Program-made: the position numbers and the translations under genes
Source: Craspedostauros australis
Lineage: Eukaryota > Bacillariophyta > Bacillariophyceae > Mastogloiales > Achnanthaceae
Reading direction: 5' to 3'
NCBI GenBank assembly: GCA_026770025.1
Contig: JAMXDE010000005.1
Span: 2,108,001 to 2,172,000 of the forward strand
Length of the DNA: 64,000 nucleotides
Part shown: positions 53,231 to 64,000 of the stretch, one piece after another
How positions within the stretch are numbered: the stretch's first letter is position 1
Layout of the letters: every line of letters begins with the position of its first letter
Notes under the pieces: generated by a model
The model's database searches: none
What the model saw: the letters and a program-made list of their open reading frames with translations, nothing else
Told to the model about the DNA's origin: nothing

Positions 53231-55399
53231 GCGTTTGATTGGATTGGACTTGGGTTGGGCCGGGGCCGGTCGGTGTTGGCCCTGTGGGAGAACTGCGTTG
53301 CATGTGGGCAGCGAACGATTCAAACGACGCGCCGCGCGTTGCGGCATGACGTCATTCCTTTGCTCTGCGTCAAATCGTGTCTCATCTTGCCTGATCACAA
53401 AGAGAAGCAACTGCGACACTTCGGATGCGAGTGGAGGGGAAGTGCACAACATGGCACAGCGCCGATACCATACCATGCAAAGCACAGCGTGGCATGACAT
53501 GACATAATGTAATACGTCGATGCAATGAACGACGACAGATAAGGATCGTACATAAAAAAGCATCCCCAACACTACTCGTCAGTATCCACATTAGCGCAGC
53601 AGGCTCCGTTGCTGCTTCGTCCAACCCAGGTGGAGTGGTTGCACTGTCGACGGATGCTCGCCTCCGTCAACTCCTCTCCAGACAACTATTCTACTTCATG
53701 TGACCACGAGTATCGTTGTGAAGGCAAGAGGGCGACACCCGTTAGCGCACAAGCAACAAGGCCACGTCCGCACATCCACGCACCCGTCCATCAACACGTC
53801 TGCGCATCTGCACTTGCACACATCTCACCGTTTCAGACAAGCGCAACGCAAACAACGGAATGGGATGAAAGATGTCGCCCTGTAACGCTTGACGTCACGG
53901 ACAAGAACGATACCCTCATTTTGGAAAACAGCGAAACGGGGTGAACATCACCGAGAACAATGTCCATCGCGAAACTGAATTCTCGCGAATCTCACGTCAG
54001 GGGCAGATTGTGCTCTCCAGCTTGAAAGTGTCAGATCCGGACTGGCAGTTGTCCATGTCACACATGTCTCACACGACATATATATAGATACGGAATCAAT
54101 AGTTGAAGACCAACAGGCATATGGAAAACGTGTCTTCGTTATGTCTCGTAGTGACGGATCGATAAGAGGGGTTGAACACGATTGGGTCACAACAGGACCT
54201 TGCGCGCCAAAGTGAAGATTCATGGGCGGAAGATGGCATGTTGAATTTGCTCTGGCGCGCGAGAAGCAGCTGAATCTGCTGCAGTTTCCGCGCTTCGCGT
54301 GACAGAATGCGCAAAGAACAAAATCGCAGAACAAACGACAACGGTTGTTTGCCATCACGTGGTATCGGTGAGGATTCGGCGAAAGAAGAGGTGAGCGGAA
54401 GACCATGGGAGGCAGATTGAGCGCACAAGGCGAGCGAGCAATCACGAGAAGTGAGTGAGTTTGAACAAGTCACCTTCACACACTATACCGGCAAAGTACC
54501 ATGATGCGAACAATCCAAAAAGCGAGCAAACCAATGCGGTAGTCCGTATCATTCCAGGTCGTTTCGCCACCAAGCTCTCCCAACTTTGTCTCGGCATGCT
54601 CCTTCTATGGTGGAGAACGAGTGGACAGTCATGGCAGTACGAAGCAGAACCGCTGAGGATATTTTAGTCCAAGAAGGTGAGAGACACAAAGAAGGAAAGC
54701 AAGCGGAGAAGTCACAAAAAGCAACCACCAACAAGCATCACAGACATTTGTGCCTGTACAAATAGCATACACCAACAGAGCCGCAGCATCGTCGCAAGGC
54801 TGGAAGGGCACGACAACAACAACAACAGCAGCGACAACAACAGCGACAACAACAACCAGGCCTAAACACGGTCATAGAGGATTCTTCCCCTCCGCCAGCT
54901 CTCTCTCTCTCTCTGCATCTGCCTCCTTCGTCGCCTTTGTGCACAAGAAGCTGAAGAGGCTCGCACAACTTCGCACAAAGACCTGCACGTCACTCCGGAA
55001 CCTTCACCCAAAGCGAAGGACGATCGGATCAGTGGTCATAGACCAACAAGCTATCTTGGAGGCGCTGATCGTGGCCAACAGAGGAACTATTCACGGTTTC
55101 GCCTACTCAACATAACGCAACGTCACACCACATCGTGTTGCGTCAATTCCGAAGACCAGCTCGGATCCTGCACACAGCATTTGCGTTCGCACAAGATCAC
55201 CAGAGTCAAGATCAAGAGCAACAGCAACATCAGTGACAGCAACACTGACTGCCCTCACAAAAAGGCATTGTGTGGGAAACAAGCTCAACAGTGGACACCC
55301 GCATCAGATCACTTCCAACGTGAAAGTAAACGTGAAAGTAAACGTCAACGCACAAGTCATCACAAGTCATAACAAGCAGCAGACACGGCATCATCAAAT
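53231..55399. other. Intergenic region
   Basis: 2.17 kb between the EF-hand gene and the RING gene, both plus strand. A (CAA)n-rich stretch lies at 54818-54858 and a CT tract at 54901-54914, followed by CAA/AAC-rich sequence up to the RING ATG that resembles a long 5' leader. No supportable gene or structural RNA was found. Confidence 0.4.
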
Positions 55400-56745
55400 A
55401 TGGGCACGGACGGAATCGATTCCTCGATCAGCAGGGCGCTTCGCCTGCTGGAGCAGGCGGGAGACCTGGCTTCGCTGGGTGAAGACAGCCCAGGTGCTGA
55501 TGGTGGAGACGACGGCACCGGCAACGTGCCAGACGAGCCCATCTTCGATCCCACCGTGTTCTGGAGCGTCAACGGCTTCGTCCTCTTCCTCGTCATCTGC
55601 ATGGTGCTTTGGTGCGTCTTTGGAGACAAGGAATGGCTCAATTCGGAGAACAGAAGGCTTCAGGCTGATGCCACATACCAGCAGAGTCTGCGCGACAGAC
55701 AGGCAGCGCGCGAAGCAAGGAAAGTTGTCACACCGGAACAACGCCAGGAGAGGCTGCTGCAATCCTTCCGTCGACACAAGGTCATCATGGTGAGTTCCTT
55801 CTTTTGCATGTGCTTCTACACATGTCATCCTACCATGGTGCTGTTGTTCTGTTATCGCCATGGACGGCTGTGCACGGCTGCGCATGATTTCTTGACATGG
55901 CCCCTGTTGGCCTTCCCTTCTTCCACCTCTTTGCATTCGTTCGCATCTGCAGGCACGACTCTGATGCAAATGCAAGCGTTCCATCAGGTTCGTGATTCGT
56001 GGTTGCGGCCACGATGGCAGCGCAAAGATCTGTGGGTACCGTAACTTCCCAAGTCTGATGTGGGAAGGTTCGCAAATGACAAGGTCGACGTCAGCGTTGG
56101 CAGGCAGCTTGTGCGTTCACGCCCAACAGCATTTTCATGTGCTCTGCCACGAAGCACAACACGTCGCGACACAACTCTCGCAACAGCATACGACTACAGC
56201 CCACCGCACGAAATACAAACTCACACCGACTCCGTCCTTCACTTTCGACTTCGACTGCTTCACATTGACGCCGTACCATCCTGCGCGATGATATCTGACA
56301 GACTGTGACGGAAGATGACCTGACCAGCGGCGATGCCGATATCTGCGACGTTGAGACAGGAAAGCCAAACGGCGAGGCCGCCGCAAACACTGACGCCCCC
56401 ACGGAGGAACAGCAAGATGCCGATGCCGCCGACATGACGTTCTCATCCATTCAAAACACGGGGATGCTCAGACTGCCATGCGCAAACCGTGCACCCGTCC
56501 CCAACTGCTGCGCCGTCTGCCTTGGCTCGTACGATGTCGGCGAGACCGTGGTCTGGAGCTCCAACGAAAAGTGCTCGCATGCCTTCCACCAGGAGTGCAT
56601 ATTAGAGTGGCTCATCAAGATGCAGCCGGAGACTCCATGCCCCTGCTGCCGACAAGAGTTCACCGACCTGGAGGCTCTGCGCAAAGAAAAGAAGATCGTC
56701 TGGGCCGGAGGCAACACATTCTCGGTCTCTGCCGTCACGTTGTAA
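55400..56745 (+). CDS. Membrane RING-H2 E3 ubiquitin ligase
   Basis: Two exons, 55400-55789 and 56302-56745, with a 512-bp phase-0 intron (ATG|GTGAGT ... TGACAG|ACT); 277 residues. One membrane segment lies at about residues 54-74 (SVNGFVLFLVICMVLWCVFG). A basic coiled-coil-like stretch (about 84-128) follows, then an acidic linker. The RING-H2 domain is near the C-terminus: CAVC, then CSHAFHQEC, then CPCC, giving the C-x2-C, C-x-H-x2-H-x2-C, C-x2-C ligand set. Such proteins recruit E2 enzymes to ubiquitinate membrane-associated targets. The length and single helix resemble plant ATL-type ligases, though no GLD motif is seen. The target is unknown. Confidence 0.85.
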
Positions 56746-57374
56746 AACTCCTATTGTTGCCACAATTAGGATGCTTCAGGTCCACTAGAGCGTCCCATCA
56801 ACAGCATTCCTTCCGATCATCACCACATGGACCAATCGCGCCAGCTTGCGCTCATCCCACTCATATCCACATTCGCACTCAACCAAGGAAACCCGATCCA
56901 AAGCGAGCGCAATTCGACGCGATGCGTACAGCAGGGCTGGGCAGCCTATTCCGGGTCTCAGACGCAACCGCACAGCGCCTGGCGCACCTGTCAGCTGTGC
57001 ATTACTCCTGCAAACTCGAAGAGATGTTTTTGGCAAACATCTTCAACCACTCTACGAGCACGACGATACCGCACTTTCAACCAAGGAAGCCGACCACACG
57101 CCGATGTCAACTTATTCAATTGTACAACTAGAACCTACATGCCAGTTTCATCTCCACCTCAATTCAGAGTGCAGTTTCCCATGTCTTTGCCGCTGTCTGT
57201 CATCTCTTGAACTCGCGATCCTCAACGGTGCCTGCCGCACGCGTAAACGTGCTCTAATCCAGTGGGTAAATCTATGCACAGCACGTGTTCACCGGCAGAT
57301 CACACGAGACGCGCCTAATGCCAACTTCGCTTCGCTTCACCCTCACTCCGTTCCCTCCTTCCAAGCAACCAGCA
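56746..57374. other. Convergent intergenic region
   Basis: 629 bp between the RING stop and the stop of the large minus-strand gene. Overlapping plus-strand frames here lack domains. Probably two 3' UTRs. Confidence 0.4.
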
Positions 57375-60300
57375 TCAATCGCAAAGCAACTGCGGAAAGC
57401 TCTCTTGCAACCGTACGAGATCGCCCCCACGACCACCAGCGGTGTTCACCAAATCGCGTGCCGGAATCCCATGAATGGCAGAACCGACCAACAGCATCGA
57501 TCGCTCCATCTTTGCGATGGGATTGATATCGTCTTGGATCACGGTCCCCATCACATCATTCTCGAAGCAATGCGTCACGCAAACAACGACGTGCAACGAT
57601 GCGCAGTCGATGCGCAGGGAGCCGCTGCGGCTCAATGCATCCAGCAGGTCAAAAGCTTTGTTCTTTTCCGATTGGATTTCGGGTGGACCAAGCTCCGACG
57701 ATTCCGGTTTGCTCAAGAGATTGGCCTGGCGTTTGCGAGTCCAGCAATTCGATGCCTTGATGGTGGTGGAGCGCAGCGCGTTATCAGAATCGAACTTCTC
57801 AATCGATTCATCCAGCATCTTGGGGATCCGTGTGAAATCAACTTGTGTGGATGACAGTGCTGATGGTGGTGAGGACGCATTGGCGTTGATGCCTGCCATT
57901 TCATCCGTTGGCTTGGTATCTTGACGCTCCTGACCTTCCTGCTGCTGCTGCTGCTGCTGATCGCCGATGATACCGTCGTCTGCGTACTCTTTGGCGAAGT
58001 CTGGAGAGACGGACAAGTGCGAGTCTACTTGCGGCCCCTTGTCGATATCCCTGGATATCTCCATTACATCATCCATGCACCTGGATATTTCGGCACTGCA
58101 AGTCCTGGACTCCATCGCAATGTTCTGAAGCTCCTCTGTGATACATTCTTCCATCTCAAGATCTTCCATCTCCATGTAGTCTTCCTCACACGCAAACATT
58201 GGTGGAATTAGTAGACTATCATCCGGATGAATCACTCCACTCATTGCCTCCTCCATCGATGCTTCCCTTTTCGCATCCTCGAGCAGCTTCTGTTTCTCGT
58301 CGCTGATCACTTGCATGACGGCTTTGATGTGATCCTTGACATCTTCCACTTTGGCATGCACACTGGTCGTTGCTACGCCATCGAAGCAGAGCATATCAGA
58401 TGGAACTTGGTACTCGATGAAGAGCTCCATGAGGTCCTGCGTCATCTTCATCTCCTTCGCCAACGCATCCGCCGGCAATCCCAGCAGTGACTCAAGCTGT
58501 GGCTTGATTTCGACGATGCAAACACCGAACACTGACGAGTCCAGCTGCATGCTGCGGAATGAGTTAGCGAAGCTCTGCTGTTCCGGGGACAGTGATTTGA
58601 TGGCGTCCTTGAAATCCTTCGCCGTCGGTATCTCTTCGAGCAGTAGCGGGATGAATAGCTCGTCCTTGTTATGGACGATGATGGCATCCTTGGGATTGAG
58701 CGTGGCGGGCCCTGCCATGGTGCCAACGATGAGGATGAAGGATGAGAACTGACGAGCACGAGCAATCAGCTGATACGTGCTGTGTGCGCGGTCAAAGCGG
58801 TGTTTCACCCATCCATGCAAGTGCGCTTTCCCTCCCACTTCCACAGCCGTGGCTGCGTTCAATGGAATCTTGAGTGGAGTTTCCATCTCGACTTGGCGGC
58901 ACAAGGTTTCGATCGACTCCATCTTCCCATCGCTGTCGGCTGCTTCGATGCTGAGGATCCCCTCTGGTGAATGATGCGGTCGTTGGATTGCGTAGCAAAA
59001 TGATCGCGGGGGAAGAGTCAATAGCCTGCTGTTGTGGTAGCTCATGAACTGATCCAAGTCATGCGAGCCCACTTCCTTGCCGACGGCTGCAATCAGTTGC
59101 TTCTTGAGCATTTCTTCGATGTAGCCGATGCTGTTCGTGTATTGCTGATGCAACTCTATCATGTGTGAACTGAGCACCACCAGTGAGGCTTCAGACGTTG
59201 ATAGGAGCTGATCTAGCGTCTTGGCAGGCACCTGCGAGGATATCTTTGACATGGCCTCTTCGATGCTTTGGACATGTGCGCTGACTAGCAGATGCATGTC
59301 TGCGATAGGCAGCAATGGAGACAAGAGGCTCGCAGTATCGTCGTGATTGTCATCATCATCGACACTGGCACTGGTACTGGGACGGTCAAAAGACACTATG
59401 GAATGCTCCACGTCATTATTCATCCCGCCATCGCCATCGCCATCGCCACCTGCACCTGCATTGTCTGCGCCATCCAATGGCAATGGGCGTGGGCCTGGCA
59501 GCGTCTCCATCAATGGTAGGATGGGACAGAATATGGATGAAGCATTGATGGGCGATACAGTTGATCCCCCGCGTGGCTGTTCTTTCGCTGGGTTGTGCAT
59601 ATGGACTGTGCCCTTCACTTTTTGCTCGAAGTGCCTGCAGACACTGCGAGACCAACACGACAGTTCATCAAAGAACTGCAACGCATCGTCGATTTGAGTG
59701 TTGCGGCGTGGGGTTCTTGTGCCCTCCGCATCTCCACGATCGATCCTGAACTGTGCCGCCAGCAAATTGACATCAAGCATCCGCAGCAGCCAATTCAAGG
59801 ATAGCTCGATTGGCGGATGATCCATCGAGGTCGGGAATTGGGCATTCTTGTCCTGAGTCACGATGATCGTGGAACTCTTGCGAGATTGCAGCGTGATTCT
59901 ACCGTCGGTAGCACTTGCTCCAGCATACAGGCTGATCTCCCAAGAGCTAGTCACCCTCCAACTGTGCTCCGTCACCTTCTTGACCACCTTGTGGATGGTG
60001 GTCTTCTCTTTCTTCGCAAACAGCGTTCTGGCACTTCTGACCTTCTTCTTTGTCACGTACGTGTCTGAAGTCTGAACCTCCACCACCTGCTCGCCCAGAA
60101 ATTGGTGGGAACCAGACGCTTGAAACCGCAACGTGGTTGTCTTGGATGTATCGATGGACTTGAGCATTTCAGCCGTCAATCCAAGCCGTCCCAAGGTATT
60201 CACAACGGAGATGATGGAAGTGTTGGTGAGCAGGTCCGCCAAGCCATACTTATCGCGGTACTCGTGCTCAACATGTTCGGCGAGACGTGGATTGCGATCG

Positions 60301-60422
60301 ATGTCCAGAATTCGTTCCACCGACCTCAAGGCTTTGTCGACTTGATGGCATGAGAGTGAGAAAACAACGGAAGCCAAGAACAGCAGCAGCAGGAGTGTGG
60401 ACGTGAGCAGGAATGAAGACGA
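57375..60422 (-). CDS. Large protein of unknown function with N-terminal hydrophobic leader
   Basis: An open exon of 1,015 codons. No ATG lies between the upstream in-frame stop and codon 85, but the exon can begin right after an acceptor-like CACAG at 60423 and would then encode a signal-like core (FLLTSTLLLLLFLASVVF). A tiny first exon at 60488-60508 (ATGGCA...GAT|GTGAAT) with a 65-bp intron would fit the frame but is unproven. The body is soluble, with long helical, acidic and Met/Glu-rich stretches (ACEEDYMEMEDLEMEE), a Gln run and no motif I recognise. If the leader is real, the protein enters the endomembrane system. I offer no function. Confidence 0.65.
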   Translation of the reverse strand, partial: SSSFLLTSTLLLLLFLASVVFSLSCHQVDKALRSVERILDIDRNPRLAEHVEHEYRDKYGLADLLTNTSIISVVNTLGRLGLTAEMLKSIDTSKTTTLRFQASGSHQFLGEQVVEVQTSDTYVTKKKVRSARTLFAKKEKTTIHKVVKKVTEHSWRVTSSWEISLYAGASATDGRITLQSRKSSTIIVTQDKNAQFPTSMDHPPIELSLNWLLRMLDVNLLAAQFRIDRGDAEGTRTPRRNTQIDDALQFFDELSCWSRSVCRHFEQKVKGTVHMHNPAKEQPRGGSTVSPINASSIFCPILPLMETLPGPRPLPLDGADNAGAGGDGDGDGGMNNDVEHSIVSFDRPSTSASVDDDDNHDDTASLLSPLLPIADMHLLVSAHVQSIEEAMSKISSQVPAKTLDQLLSTSEASLVVLSSHMIELHQQYTNSIGYIEEMLKKQLIAAVGKEVGSHDLDQFMSYHNSRLLTLPPRSFCYAIQRPHHSPEGILSIEAADSDGKMESIETLCRQVEMETPLKIPLNAATAVEVGGKAHLHGWVKHRFDRAHSTYQLIARARQFSSFILIVGTMAGPATLNPKDAIIVHNKDELFIPLLLEEIPTAKDFKDAIKSLSPEQQSFANSFRSMQLDSSVFGVCIVEIKPQLESLLGLPADALAKEMKMTQDLMELFIEYQVPSDMLCFDGVATTSVHAKVEDVKDHIKAVMQVISDEKQKLLEDAKREASMEEAMSGVIHPDDSLLIPPMFACEEDYMEMEDLEMEECITEELQNIAMESRTCSAEISRCMDDVMEISRDIDKGPQVDSHLSVSPDFAKEYADDGIIGDQQQQQQQEGQERQDTKPTDEMAGINANASSPPSALSSTQVDFTRIPKMLDESIEKFDSDNALRSTTIKASNCWTRKRQANLLSKPESSELGPPEIQSEKNKAFDLLDALSRSGSLRIDCASLHVVVCVTHCFENDVMGTVIQDDINPIAKMERSMLLVGSAIHGIPARDLVNTAGGRGGDLVRLQESFPQLLCD

Positions 60423-60879
60423 CTGTGACGACGACTACAGCAATTGACAACCCGCCCGTTCGCGTGGCGGACGATGCCTCAATTCACATCGCAAAGCCAG
60501 CATGCCATTGAGCGGCCTGCACAACCGACCGACTCACTCACCACCTTCACGAAACTCGAACTCAGAGAATTGATTGTACTTCATAGTGCCGTCGTTGCTG
60601 GAATGCTCTCCGTCTTTCTTTGGTTCTCTGGTCTCGTCGTTTTGTGCTTTCGTGAATTGTGGCAGCGCACATCGAGGAGCACGTGGGGCGAGGGAGCGCA
60701 TTTGTTCGAAGCTGTCAGTATCGCACCTTCTACGACCGCTCACCCATCCACTCCGCCCTATTGCCATTGACTCGTGCTTCTGTGTGTCTTGGTTTGATGT
60801 CAAAGATACCACGTCTCGAAACAGGGTTTGTGTGACTCGAGTGTCAAAAATGGGACAGAACGGGATCCGAGAGCAAACG
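60423..60879. other. Upstream region of the large orphan gene
   Basis: About 460 bp that should hold the promoter and possibly a short first exon (60488-60508) of the minus-strand orphan. No other gene was seen. Confidence 0.35.
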
Positions 60880-61794
60880 TGCCCCAAACAAACACCTGTG
60901 GCCACACAATAACTGTTGTGTAGATCGCTGTAAGACGTTTACGTAAGTCCCGAACCAAAAAATGCCAAGAACAGCATCAACCAAAGCCAAACTCTCCGGA
61001 CTTAGCTCGTGTGAGTGTTCCTGCACTCATCTTTCCATTGTAGCATCATATGGAATTTATATATACAATAATGAAGTTTAGTGGCTGTTCCTCTCTTGCT
61101 CAGTGAGCACTGATATGATCCGTCAAGCACCCCATCATTCACGGACGTTTCTGGCTTGTGTTTGGCAGGTCTTCTTGTCCTGGCTGTTCCAAACAACTGA
61201 TCCAACTGTCTATGACGTCACGATGACGCAAGCGTTTAAACAGAATTCCCTGAACTTGCCACCGAAATTGGTGATCCGAGTGGTCAGATATCACTCCGTC
61301 TGGCAAAGGAGCACCAAACGCAAGCATACCAACACACCATCGAACCCAAACATAACATATACCATATGGTTGTGACCAACTCGGCGAGAGGATTCTGAAA
61401 TGAATTTATTGTGCAGATTGAGCCAAACACCGCTAAGTCCGGAGACTTCAAAGATGGAGAGTCGATTTCCTCGAAAAAAGAGGCAAGATCCTACTGACCT
61501 CCTGTAGAATCCTTTGTGTGGCTAACTGTAGGCAATGGAAACCCGGTCCGTCCTTCGTCCGTCGGAAAACCATACCAATGGGTCAACAAACACATCAAGA
61601 TCGACGAGATGGTAGTAACAACAAGGTAATGTTATCACTTGCCAGGATAGCCCTGGTTGTTAAGCTTACGTAGATATGAAGAGATGTTGGATTGAGTGTC
61701 TACAACTTCAAGTCTGAGTTTGGGGAAAACGGGTCCAAAATCTGTAGCCAACTGTAGCCAAAAATCGCCATTTTTTGGTCTGCTTGTTTGAGGC
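60880..61794. mobile_element. Second, diverged copy of the CTCAAA-type MITE
   Basis: Colinear with the MITE at 50009-50984: TAAGTCCCGAAC, AACAGCATCAACCAAAG, CTCTCCGGACTTAGCTCG and TAAGTCCGGAGACTTCAAAG occur in the same order and orientation. Its ends are degenerate (TGCCCCAAACAA... and ...TTGTTTGAGGCA) and no target duplication is clear, so it is the older insertion. Confidence 0.75.
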
Positions 61795-62281
61795 AATAGG
61801 TCTATCTGTGTGCAAAGTTTCAGATAGGTCAAAACAGTCATTACAGCTCATACACACTCTTCCTGGAGCAACCATTGGCAAACCAATGGTTGCCAAAAAA
61901 TCTGGCCTCCCCTCGAGCCAAAAGACACCGGTCGCAGTCAAGCGAGAGGCATGCGAACAAATCGGAATCCACACATGGAGATCCATCACAAATACGCACA
62001 TCTCTGGCAGAACACAACACAAACAGCAGCACCATCGACATCGACAGATCCGCACACCACAGACCATTGACATCGATTCCATTTGGACCCATCACATAGT
62101 CAAAACCATTCATCCTGGCATAGTATTCTACCGTAGTTCGTAAAAACCGTATTCCATCCATACGAGGAGAGAGGACTCGACCCTTCTCGATACCCATATT
62201 TGTACCTCGCACAGTCATCGCTGTCCAAGCCTCAACAACAAAGAGCAGATCGTTGCGAGTACGGATTGTCGTCGACGCAGC
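61795..62281. other. Intergenic region
   Basis: 487 bp between the MITE and the ankyrin gene. It contains a short inverted repeat near 61871-61899 (AACCATTGGCAAACCAATGGTT). The rest presumably holds the ankyrin promoter. Confidence 0.4.
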
Positions 62282-64000
62282 ATGGATCCCTCCTTGTCAC
62301 AATCTTCCAGCTCATGGAGCGGCTCGTCTTTGTTCACTTCCGAGGAAATATACATGTGAGTGCACTAATTGTACGGGCGCTTGCTCTTTGCTGGCGTCTA
62401 CCGAAGTGGATGCGTGCATATATCCACACATGAAACTTGGTGGCTGCGTGGCTGCGGGGATGGTGGCATCCTCACTTGCATGAACAACTTGGTGTCTACC
62501 TTCCCGTCTGTGAATCAGTACTACCACATGTTCCCCTGCCTCTTGATCGCACGTGTGTGCATTTGTGCTCGTACGTGTGAGCTCGCAGGCTGAGCGCACA
62601 TGATGCTGCCATCGACTTCTACTTGCCATACACTCACGTTGACGCAACCCACCCTCTCTTCCTCTCTCTTCCATCCGACTCTGAATGTATCCGCTGGGGT
62701 ACATTCTCTACTGTACGATGCAATCAAAATGAAACTGGAATGGAAACAGTGATGACATCAATGACACATGGCTTGTGCGATTGTACGGCGCGTGTAATAG
62801 GAACGACTTGGCATTGGTTCAGGTCTTGGTCGAGTCATGCGAGGAGGGCACGCTTTGCGATATTGTGCACGAAGTTGGAGATACACCACTCCATCGTGCT
62901 TCCTATCATGGAAACATGGCCATTGTGAAGTACTTGGTGGAATCTGATCGAATCAAGGTGGATGTCAACCTCCAGGATCGCTTTGGAAGGACAGCACTCC
63001 ATCGTGCTTGTGAAGATGGACGCAGGGCTATCGTGGAGTACCTGATGGAATCCGACCGTGTTCAAGTGGATTTCAACATTCCAGACAGGGACGGCAATAC
63101 GCCAATGCACATTGTGTCCGAGTGCGGATACAGAGATGCCATTCGGTACTTCATGCAATCTGGCCGAAGCGATGTGGATGTCAACGCCCAAAACAACAAA
63201 GGGCAGACATTGCTCCATCTTGCTTGCAGGAGCGGAAACAGAGATCTTGTTGAGTACTTGATGGAATCTGATCGAATCCACTTCATTATGGAAGATACTG
63301 ATGGCAACAGCTTACTCCACCATGCCTGCAAAAAAGGACAAATCGATGTGCTGAAGTACTTGGTGCAATGCCCCCAAGTTGATGCTGCTGCCAACATCAA
63401 CAAGCAGAACAACAAAGGCGACACACCTTTGCATGCAGCATGTCAGAAGAAGAGAATCAGCTGCCTTCGATACCTGGTGGAATCAGATGATATCAGTGAC
63501 AATGTCAATCTCAACATTTGCAACAACAATGGTGATACACTTCTCCACCTGGCTTGTTACCCAAACTGGTTTCATTGTCCGGATATGATTGCGTATCTGG
63601 TCCATTGTGACAAAATTGACGCAGACAACCAGATTCGCACCCAAAACAATGACGGCGACACACCATTGCATCGCCTTTGCTTTTACGGTAACTCTGACTT
63701 CTTACCTTGCTTGAAGTTGCTGCTGGAAGAGTGCCAACCCAACAGTGACAACAACGAAGACAACAGCAACAGCGAGTTGAGTATCGATGAATTATTCAAG
63801 ATTCAAAACAGGCACGGGAATACGCCTCTCCATGTTGCATGCGAGCATCAGAAACGCGACGCCATGAATTACCTTCTTCAGTCGTCCAAGACCGACGGCA
63901 GCTTCAACATCCAGAACAGCCACAGGAATACGCCTCTCCATGTTGCATGCTGGAATCAGGAACGCGACGTCATTGAGTCCATGCTCCAATCGTCGAAGAC
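62282..64000 (+). CDS. Ankyrin-repeat protein (5' part; runs off the window)
   Basis: Exon 1 62282-62355 and exon 2 62750 to the window end, with a 394-bp phase-2 intron (AT|GTGAGT ... AACAG|T). The splice yields MDPSLSQSSSSW...EEIYI followed by DDINDTWLVRLYGACNRNDL, which runs straight into ankyrin repeats. At least eight repeats follow, spaced irregularly at about 38-50 residues, with the consensus GxTPLHxACxxGxxxxVxYLxES (GDTPLHRASYHGN, GNTPMHIVSECG, GDTPLHAACQKK, GNTPLHVACEHQ). The last two repeats before the edge share 12 identical consecutive residues (NTPLHVAC region), a sign of recent internal duplication. Ankyrin stacks mediate protein binding; the partner and C-terminal domain are unseen. 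Confidence 0.82.

Overview
The window reads as nuclear DNA of a photosynthetic stramenopile, most likely a diatom. Several predicted proteins begin with a signal peptide followed by an F-centred transit-peptide motif (for example ...SIDA|FAPRP, ...VQS|FTAPSF), the 'ASAFAP' type bipartite presequence of plastids derived from a red alga. Genes are compact, introns are few, short and GT-AG, and a heat-shock-factor gene, a copia-like retrotransposon and ankyrin-repeat genes fit a diatom. The species cannot be named from this sequence alone.

Layout. 0-17 kb is a dense housekeeping block: an alpha/beta-hydrolase (isoprenylcysteine methylesterase-like), the 60S assembly factor NSA2, a mitochondrial-carrier protein, a plastid-targeted JmjC/cupin ribosomal oxygenase (RoxA/YcfD-like), a heat-shock factor, a membrane-anchored thioredoxin-like protein, a plastid-type membrane protein of unknown role, and a zinc-ribbon/short-chain-dehydrogenase fusion. 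17-41 kb is accessory: five copies (A-E) of a P-loop NTPase-like gene family with a plastid-type presequence. Two copies are full length and three share one N-terminal truncation. They lie in tandem units broken up by a 2.2-kb inverted pair of terminal-repeat elements, two host genes (RFC2 and a MATE transporter) and a young, apparently whole 6.6-kb Ty1/copia element with 169-bp LTRs.

41-64 kb returns to host genes: a five-exon NUP98-NUP96 precursor, a three-exon gene joining thioredoxin, cyclic-nucleotide-binding and EF-hand domains behind a plastid presequence (with a 976-bp MITE inside exon 2), a membrane RING-H2 E3 ligase, a 1015-codon protein I do not recognise, a second MITE copy, and the first 1.7 kb of an ankyrin-repeat gene that runs off the end.

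The strongest leads are the NTPase array whose truncated form was itself amplified, the MITE insertion with a CTGA target duplication next to a splice acceptor, the thioredoxin-cNMP-EF-hand architecture, the plastid-directed ribosomal oxygenase, and the frame-neutral phase-1 FG-repeat exons of NUP98. Exon boundaries were worked out by eye from splice motifs and reading frame; none has transcript support here.
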